Shown one piece after another: positions 57,510-64,000 of a stretch of 64,000 nucleotides of DNA. The DNA comes from Mesodorylaimus sp. YZB2_4. Taxonomy: Eukaryota > Nematoda > Enoplea > Dorylaimida > Dorylaimidae. The translations under genes and the position numbers were made by a program. Every line of letters begins with the position of its first letter. The stretch's first letter is position 1. The notes beneath the pieces are model-generated. The model did not search any database, had not been told where the DNA came from, and saw only the letters and a program-made list of their open reading frames with translations. The stretch is from assembly GCA_030248295.1 (NCBI GenBank), contig JASANH010000661.1, forward strand, positions 186,001 to 250,000. Direction: 5' to 3'.

Positions 57510-60500
57510 CTATACATTCCCCAGTTTACAAGGCATTCTATATTCTTGGCCTCGTTCGTGAATCCACTTATTTCCAATCCACTTTGTACCGGCTAGGACT
57601 GGACATGCTGCGTGGCGCGTGAGAGGATTTCCAGTACCATTGCGATGCAGGTTAAACCAGAAGGCGGCGTCATTCTGACAGCAGGAATAAAGATTTGCTA
57701 TAAAACTATGAATTGGTAGCCTCGAGTTCATACCTTTGTAGCACTCAATGTCAATTTGAGCTCAGTGAACACAGTCGAACCACCAATATATGGCGTCGAA
57801 AGCTAAACAACATAAATGACAAAAACAGAATCCCAAATAAGGGACTAAAAGATTCGCCTTACATAGACCAATACTGTGGCAATGCGATTGCCATCAGGAA
57901 ACACGTGACCAAAGGTCTCCTTGTCTTCTTGATTCATCTGCAAAGACACGAGCATGCACTTTTAGGCCAGCCCACCATACTCTTTTGAAGTAACGCGTTG
58001 AACCTCTTCTCTTCGATTCCTGGATGGTCTGAATAGACAAGTGCCAAAAAAAACGAGCCCCGCCTAGAGAGATGTCTCATTATCTGACGTTCGAGGTCCT
58101 GAACTGACAATGAGCCTGTGCCGCCCTCTCAACACGTGTTGAGAGGGCGGCACAGGCTTATTGTCTGTTGGCTTTTAGCCCATTTCGCTTTGGTTAACGA
58201 CCCCGACCAGCGGGAAACCGCATCTACTGTATGGTATTCCGGTTAGAAGCGGCGATTTGGCAAATCGGTTCTCAGAGGGGGTTTGTGTTCGACGACAGTT
58301 TCTTACGTAAATAGTCTCTTGCTCAACCGGATCTGGGCGACTCACCAGTCGTCGTATGGCCGAGGGGTGAACTTTAAACGAATACAGTAGAACCATTCTG
58401 GTACTTTCAGAGGATGCTCTCAGCGGATTGAAGCGCAGCGTTCTACTGGCCGCCTATGCTGCACAAGGCAAAATGGGTTAAAAGCCCAGTGGAGAAACTT
58501 AGACATCACGGACTCGCACACAAAAATCGTAAATAACAGATGCAGATGGACGCATCTACAGTACATGAACACCTTTTATGCGCTCGTGTTAGAGGGTGTG
58601 TCAGTCACTTCTGTGATCGTTTTTACCCATTATGAGTTGCACTCAGAAAAGAAATATTCTGTAGACTTACCCTGTAATAATCGAAATGAGGCTCGTAGAA
58701 ACCACCAATTCCGTAACAGCTTAGCTAAAACAAGTGGTTATTGGTCGGGTACACAAGGCAGTGAGAGAAACTGACATACATGCAGTTGCTCAGCTGTATC
58801 CATGGTTAGTCCAGTGGCCTGCTCAATGCGCCGGCTCAGCGATTCAACCAAGGCGTCTTCAATATCATGAACCCAGGCACTGAAACGACAAGTACATATA
58901 CTCAATTTTTAGCATTTATGGTGGTCTGTGCAGCGTAAAAAATACCTTTTGCTAACTCGATACAGCAACATGTGTTCAGTGGTATGGAACTATAATGGAT
59001 GGTTAGTTGGCGGTGCAACAAAAGAATTCAGAAGGCGAATAGCTTACCTTATTTTCAGCCAGAGATTTCAGCATTTCGACTTCCTGGTCAGTGACTATAT
59101 TTCGGAATATGACGACCCTTGGTTCTTTTATTCTGACTACCTCCACCTTAAATGGGGCCAGTAACGAGTAGGGAGTATCCTTTTTATAATAGCAGTACAA
59201 CTTCGACCATTCGCTTTGATCCTGAAGAGCGCCATGAGTTAACCTTGCATTCTTGCTTGAAAAACTGTGTATCCTTGCTCATTCTATATCATGGTAAGCA
59301 TGATATAGAATCTGGGGACATCATCTCTTCCCATCTTCTGAACATCACCCATTCCCCATCTTCTGGACATCACCCGTAATACAGTACATCTGGGTCTGTA
59401 TCACTGGAGGGAATGACCGGCGGAGTTTCCTTCGCGCTAAACCCAAGGCAGCAACCAAGTCTTGCAACATGGTCCGTGGCTGAAACGGGTGATGTTCGGT
59501 AAAGAGAATCGATTGCTAGACTCCCCACTACTCTGATTATGTAAGACCTGTGTGATACCTGCGAGGCTTTACGTACCTGACCTTCACCTCGGCACAGTGC
59601 TTCGTATTCATCTCTCCTGTCCAAGTGGCCATCATCAGGTCTTACATTTACGACTGGCGGCAAGTCGGACCAAGTAGTCGGTATATTGGCGGGATCTTTG
59701 CCACGCGATTTCAAAATTGCTCCAAAATACGAACTAGCATTCTTGCCCGGCCCATAATCAGGATAAAGGTTTTGGAGTTTCCGAACAATGTACATGGCGT
59801 GTTCAACATTGCCTTGGGCGAATAAAGTGGCCGATAAGAAGTCTAATGTTTGACGAACGTCAGCCGTAGGTGGCTCTTCCAAATTTAACTTTCGCCAGGC
59901 TTCTTTGAACCAGATCAGAGCGTGATAATTATCGTTAAAAACAGTTGCGGCGATACGGCCCAGTTCAAAACATTCGGCGGCTACAAATTTAGAATAAAGG
60001 CCAATTTCTAAGTAGGAATCTTGAAACATGTTTTTGTATCGGAAACTACTGTACGTATTTTGGGAAAGAGTCGTGTGAAAAACTTAAGCAACTGGTACAA
60101 CAGCTAGTGTTTGAGTATTTTTCAACTCTGTTCCGCCCTAATTCTATGGACGGGCCACCCGAGTAAAAAGTGCTAGTGGTAAAAAATTACCCGATAATGT
60201 TTCAGTGTACAAATTTGATAGTAGTTGGCCATCTGACAATGACTGCGCTTTCAAGTTATACGTGTCTTGTAGACGAAATAATGCATTGGCTGCTCCGTGT
60301 AAGTCTTCGTTCGTGGGAAGCAGTGATCCGAGAGTGCTGATTGGGTCTTCATGGATTTGGTCCAGCAGAGCTAAAATTCATAAAACGCATCATTCATTCA
60401 TCGCATGTCACTACACTGTACAGGTCAGTCACAAATGCGCACATTTCTCGGTCCTGTTCTTGATATGCTCCTCTTGAAATCGCCATTGGTCCACTCCCTT

Positions 60501-60863
60501 GATGGTGAGGAATATGTTAACTGGATTGCTGAACGCACTGATTCCATGCTCCAATACCAGTTGCTGGTTTTCTTTCGCTTTGGCTGAGAGTCTAGTAGGA
60601 CAGGTTTAGTCGCATAGTCCAAAAAGCACGGTATCACGTTGTTGTGCTTACCTTTTTAAACGTTCTAAATTCGCTTCCTCTTGGTCAATATAATCGTTCA
60701 ATAAATTGATCAGTTTAGTCTCTGTATTTATCAATTTGGTCAAATCAGATGTAGCTGTGTACAATACAGTTTTAGAAATCTTTGGTGTTAACCCATGAAC
60801 GCTGGGCAAAGAAAGCCACAAGAAAATGACTAAATATGGAGAAACATGGTATCCCTTGAACAT
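57510..60863 (-). CDS. Prolyl 4-hydroxylase alpha subunit, paralogue 3
   Basis: Exons 60652-60863, 60443-60591, 60191-60370, 59577-59980, 59048-59221, 58946-58989, 58780-58879, 58671-58724, 57863-57937, 57734-57802 and 57510-57674 give 541 aa. A signal peptide (YLVIFLWLSLPSVHG) is followed by ISKTVLYTATSDLTKLIN and a helical dimerisation region (EEANLERLKR). The substrate-binding domain (AAECFELGRIAA) and the catalytic domain (EPHFDYY, TRHAACPVLAGTKW) follow, with all iron and 2-oxoglutarate residues present. It is the intact close relative of paralogue 2. The exon 2 donor (T|GTGCGC) is weak but fits the homologous phase. Expected to hydroxylate collagen-like prolines in the ER as part of a complex with protein disulfide isomerase. 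Confidence 0.92.
58107..58164. repeat. 58-bp near-perfect palindrome without spacer, in an intron
   Basis: Two 29-base arms meet at 58135/58136 with no loop bases and differ at one position. It lies in intron 8 of P4H paralogue 3. The arm contains GCCTGTGCCGCCCTCTC. In RNA it would fold into a long hairpin. Confidence 0.9.
59281..59311. repeat. Perfect 13-bp hairpin with 5-base loop, in an intron
   Basis: ATTCTATATCATG, then GTAAG, then its exact reverse complement. It lies in intron 4 of P4H paralogue 3. Directly downstream (about 59327-59372) the text CCCATCTTCTGAACATCACCC is nearly repeated in tandem. Confidence 0.85.
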
Positions 60864-61010
60864 GACGAACAGATAAGAGGCTGTGGCCGAAGGCGCGAAG
60901 AGAAAGATTGAGCGGACGATGGGTAGGAGAGGAAAGTTGAAGGCCTTGTATCCCGCCGGATGGAAGGAGTGAATCGAGTCTAGAAAGACGACCGAGTTTT
61001 AGGTTTGGGT

Positions 61011-61017
61011 GTTTATA
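61011..61017 (-). promoter_or_regulatory. Candidate TATA box of P4H paralogue 3
   Basis: TATAAAC on the minus strand, about 150 bases upstream of the ATG at 60863. Confidence 0.35.
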
Positions 61018-61859
61018 AGGGAAGAAACCTGTTCTCACTCCTGCAGCTGAAAAGAAGGGCTAGAAATCTATGCACATAGGCTGTCGGCTCATGCGGAATG
61101 GATTGTGCACAATAGTTCCATATATGGGGGAGACGTGTAATTTTCAGTAGTTTATAAATTTACCTACCTACCTACCAATAACAGAATAGTTTTTTCGAGG
61201 GAACTTTGACTTTCTACGGATTAAAAAAGTTCTGATTTCAGTCATCAAACCACATTCACAGTTTGGGAATGACTTGTCACGGTTTTATTATTTCCTATAA
61301 CGAATACGCCGTTGCCGGACATCTGCTGCACAGTACTGTATTAGGCAGATTGCAGGATGCAGATGCGGCCATATAGGTCGATGAGAATACGAAGAGACGC
61401 GCAAAAACTACGTGGCATATCGAGCATATGGTTATGTACCTGGCTAGAGGCTACAACATTCACACAACACAACTACATTCTTCGATGCATAGGGTATTCT
61501 TCGTCAGCTTAAAAGTATCCAGCTAGCAGCTGGCTAGCTGTGACTTGGTTTGATAGGTTTTGACATACTGTATGTTCACCGTGCTAGCCGAAGTGTGCAC
61601 CTGGTTTCTTTGACACGCTGTATCAGTACCAGTTCTACCTTGTCGGAGAATGACAGTTAAAAAAATAGCTTCTATGCTTTTTCCCATACAATTCACATTA
61701 AAAAAATGTTCAAATAAAATCTTTTATTTCTTGAGTGCTGTATGTTTTCACAGAGCTTTGGCCGGCAGAATGTGTATGTGGCAGTCCAGTCTCACATTTG
61801 ATGCAAGTTTTTAATAGTTTGACTTGAGCCGCTTGAAGGAGGCCAAGTCTCCTATTACA
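61018..61859. other. No gene seen
   Basis: Intergenic. A short CCTA tandem run lies near 61162, and TACTGTA words at about 61334 and 61567. Confidence 0.45.
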
Positions 61860-62230
61860 TAGCAGCCAAACCTTACAATCGAGGCGGTGCGGAGACCAGC
61901 CACACAGCAGTTTCTCTCTCCGTGTCTCCAATTGGACTACCTCCACACAAGCGCATCCTGGATTAGACACCAACTTCCTCGAACTGGGTGGGCCCTGAAC
62001 CTTGTCTGTGCTCGACAGCCGACTGTCTGCTTGTTTGTGTTCCGTTCCTCCACTCGAAGCACCAACACACACTTAGTGAGGCACCCACGGCCCGGCGTGC
62101 AAGGTCATCGAGAGCTTATGATTTATGAACTGAAATCCGTCGCCAGGAATCGAACCCAGGACGAGTCCAGCCGCTCGCAACCAAGCAATACAGTAGACAA
62201 ACGCTGAACCACTGAACCACGTCGGTCGAT
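61860..62230 (-). mobile_element. tRNA-derived SINE, diverged long form, minus orientation
   Basis: Matches the SINE at 697-1107 in reverse. The B box reads GGAATCGAACCC on the plus strand near 62147, and the body keeps CTTGTCTGTGCTCGACAGCC and ACCAACTTCCTCGA-like text. It is more diverged than the other copies and I could not fix the tail end or a target duplication. Confidence 0.65.
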
Positions 62231-62501
62231 CACTTGATGAGATGCGTCCATTCAGTCAGTCATTTACGCCATTAACCAGATTATCTGTAAGGTACAAGCA
62301 ACGCCATTTGCATAACGTGATTCCTTGACCTTGTCATGTTGCTGTCTGACGTGACTATGTACGGAGAAGCATAACCTGACGAAAGTTACCGTACATGGGA
62401 CTTTTCCGAAAAGACACAAATCATTAGTATGTGAGCCATTTGTGTCAGATAGGTGTCATTTGTTCATCATACAGGTGTCATTTGTACATCGCGCGATGGA
62501 A

Positions 62502-62700
62502 TGTGCAGCCAAACCTGGCAGGCGTAGAAGGGAGTGTTGCTGACCGAAGTCTACGACACAAAAACTCCGTCTGGATCAAGGCAAGTTTTGCGACTTTATC
62601 TGCGGCTGAAACATCAACCCGAGGGGCTAAGGTCTCCAAGCCAGGGGAGGTCGATTACTCTCTCCCCACTCTCGGTGGCCTTCCAGGCGCCCTGGTTACA
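62502..62700. mobile_element. Second copy of the MITE-like element
   Basis: Corresponds to 4388-4582 over its full length. Its ends are more degraded (TGTGCAGCCAAACCTGG and CCCTGGTTACA), so the inverted repeat is only partly kept. No coding capacity. Confidence 0.6.
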
Positions 62701-63538
62701 AATTGAACAGGACGCCCAAGATAAGGCCCTCCAAATCGGGATACCCTTAGCCATTGCTAACCTGGCGCAGCAACTTACAGTACGACGTCAGTGAGGCAAA
62801 ATGATCACCATTTTTCGCTGATGACGGTGCCATACTTCAACGATAGTGCCATCGCGCAGTAAATTTTGGGTGATGATTTTTTATGATTTCAAACGCTGCT
62901 TTTCATTCAACTCGAGCCCCGAGAGCTTTTGTCAGAACTTTTGGAGATGGCTCAAGATCCAGTCGCCCTGCCCGAGCAGTCACCTCGAAAACATTCGCAG
63001 CGTAGCCTCATTCACAACCGCTGCCAATCAACCCATCACATATCGAGAAATAGAAGAGATAAATATTGGATCAGCGGCGGCACGATCGACTTTGCACGAA
63101 TACTGTACGTCGCGTAGAGATGCATAGTATCTTGTACAAAATGTTATACAGTGTAGGACGCCCTTTCATGAGCTCATCTTGAGAAATTCTATAGATAAGG
63201 AGTGGTCTGAATCGACAAGGTTACCTGTTTGTTTGAACTGGGACAGATTATTACAGTGCGTGTACCAATACCCTAGGTGACCCGATTTGTTCAAGAATGC
63301 CGTAGGTATGGAGCGATATGAGGACAGGTCCGCGCTTGGATTGAGCTGGCCATTCAGGTTGTTTCCTTGGACGGTCTCTCTCCTCCTGCTCTTGTGAATA
63401 AAGAAAGGGAAAAGACGAATTGCGCACCTTCGAAGTAGGACAGTCCAGTGAACCTAACCCAGTAGGTTTACACTCGGTGCACAGAAGCCTGTTAATCGAC
63501 GGATCTCCCATCTCCTAATAAAAGAGCAAAAAGAGGAG
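62701..63538. other. No gene recognised
   Basis: A plus-strand frame around 62929-63117 encodes ELLEMAQDPVALPEQSP and similar text but has no recognised domain and no clear splice partners. Nothing else is seen. Confidence 0.4.
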
Positions 63539-64000
63539 CGAAAAATTGGCGTCACTGTATGATGAAAAACTCGCGAACGGTGGGTCAAAGCTGATCTCTA
63601 ACATCGTCACTGGTGATGAGACCTGGATCTATAATTATGATCCTGAGACGAAACAGCAGTCGACAGTTTTGGTCTTTGAAGAGGAGTCCCTCCAACAAAA
63701 GTGACTTTAGCTAGGAGCACAGGGGAAAATGGCTGTCATTTTCTTCGTCGCGAAGGGTTTTTCAAAAAGGTAGCACTCGAGGATCGAAGGACTGTTAACA
63801 CTGAGTGGTATCCCGAAGTCTGCTTTGGCCCCGCTATCCAAGTCGATCGAAGAGGCCCGGCCGCACACTGGCCTCAGAGGGGTTTTGTTGCATCACGGCG
63901 GGCAGATGATGCCAAAAGATGCTTATAAAAATTGCTTTGCTGATTGGTTTAAGAGAGTGAATATGCGCATTCGCGCTAAAAGAGAGTACTGTTCGAAAAG
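63539..64000 (+). mobile_element. Degraded mariner transposase, C-terminal half, cut by the window end
   Basis: The text VTGDETWIYNYDPETKQQS is the mariner-family catalytic region with the second-Asp motif. After a frame change come PTKVTLARSTGE, then VALEDRRTVNTEWYPEV and, near the window edge, YKNCFADWFKRV, the usual mariner C-terminal motif. At least two frameshifts break the frame and the N-terminal DNA-binding part is not seen upstream, so it cannot make an active transposase. The terminal inverted repeat on the right would lie beyond the window. Confidence 0.85.

Noticed and set aside
1-64000. CRISPR arrays, bacterial operons or phage-like systems
   Set aside because: Spliceosomal introns throughout, no regular direct-repeat arrays and no prokaryotic gene families.

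Overview
The window is nuclear DNA of an animal. Nearly every recognisable gene is split by short GT-AG introns, mostly 50-75 bp. The gene families are typical of a bilaterian: a nicotinic acetylcholine receptor subunit, class A GPCRs, an ionotropic glutamate-type receptor, neuronal calcium sensors, CNNM metal transporters, prolyl 4-hydroxylase alpha subunits and a monocarboxylate-type transporter. Compact introns with tRNA-derived SINEs and a mariner remnant suggest a small-genome invertebrate. An ecdysozoan such as a tardigrade is possible, but the sequence alone does not fix the phylum. Gene models were built by hand from splice signals, reading phase and comparison between paralogues inside the window.

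Layout. 0.1-4.8 kb: a tRNA-like sequence, an intact SINE with target-site duplications, a CNNM-type gene (CNNM-A, + strand), then a repeat with a small TIR element nested in it. 6.1-9.2 kb: two tandem neuronal-calcium-sensor paralogues (- strand). 10.0-11.3 kb: a single-exon ionotropic-receptor-like gene (-). 11.9-13.9 kb: a short SINE variant and a decayed serpin. 16.4-17.7 kb: a secreted Cys-rich ShK-type protein (-). 19.5-24.9 kb and 32.3-33.9 kb: three intronless GPCR paralogues (-). 28.1-30.7 kb: a nAChR-type subunit (+) sitting between the second and third GPCR. 36.3-37.7 kb: a secreted Ser/Thr/Pro-rich protein (-). 39 kb: another SINE. 41.3-44.0 kb: an SLC16-like transporter (+). 44.3-46.8, 51.0-53.9 and 57.5-60.9 kb: three collagen prolyl 4-hydroxylase alpha paralogues (-), interleaved with CNNM-B (47.1-49.3 kb, -) and a PH-domain protein (54.5-56.3 kb, -). 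61-64 kb: repeats, ending in the C-terminal half of a degraded mariner transposase that runs off the window.

Themes. Local gene duplication is the dominant pattern: 2 NCS, 3 GPCR, 2 CNNM and 3 P4H-alpha genes. Exon lengths are preserved to the base within families, which allowed mutual checking of models. It also exposed intron differences, three apparent GC-AG introns, and a frameshift in the signal-peptide exon of the second P4H gene. No operon-like logic is visible. Receptors, calcium sensors and transporters suggest neural or sensory and ionic functions, and the P4H trio points to collagen or cuticle maturation. I found no clearly new biological system. The most unusual signals are the GC-AG introns, a 58-bp spacer-free palindrome in an intron, and an over-represented 7-base word (TAC[A/T]GTA) in non-coding DNA.
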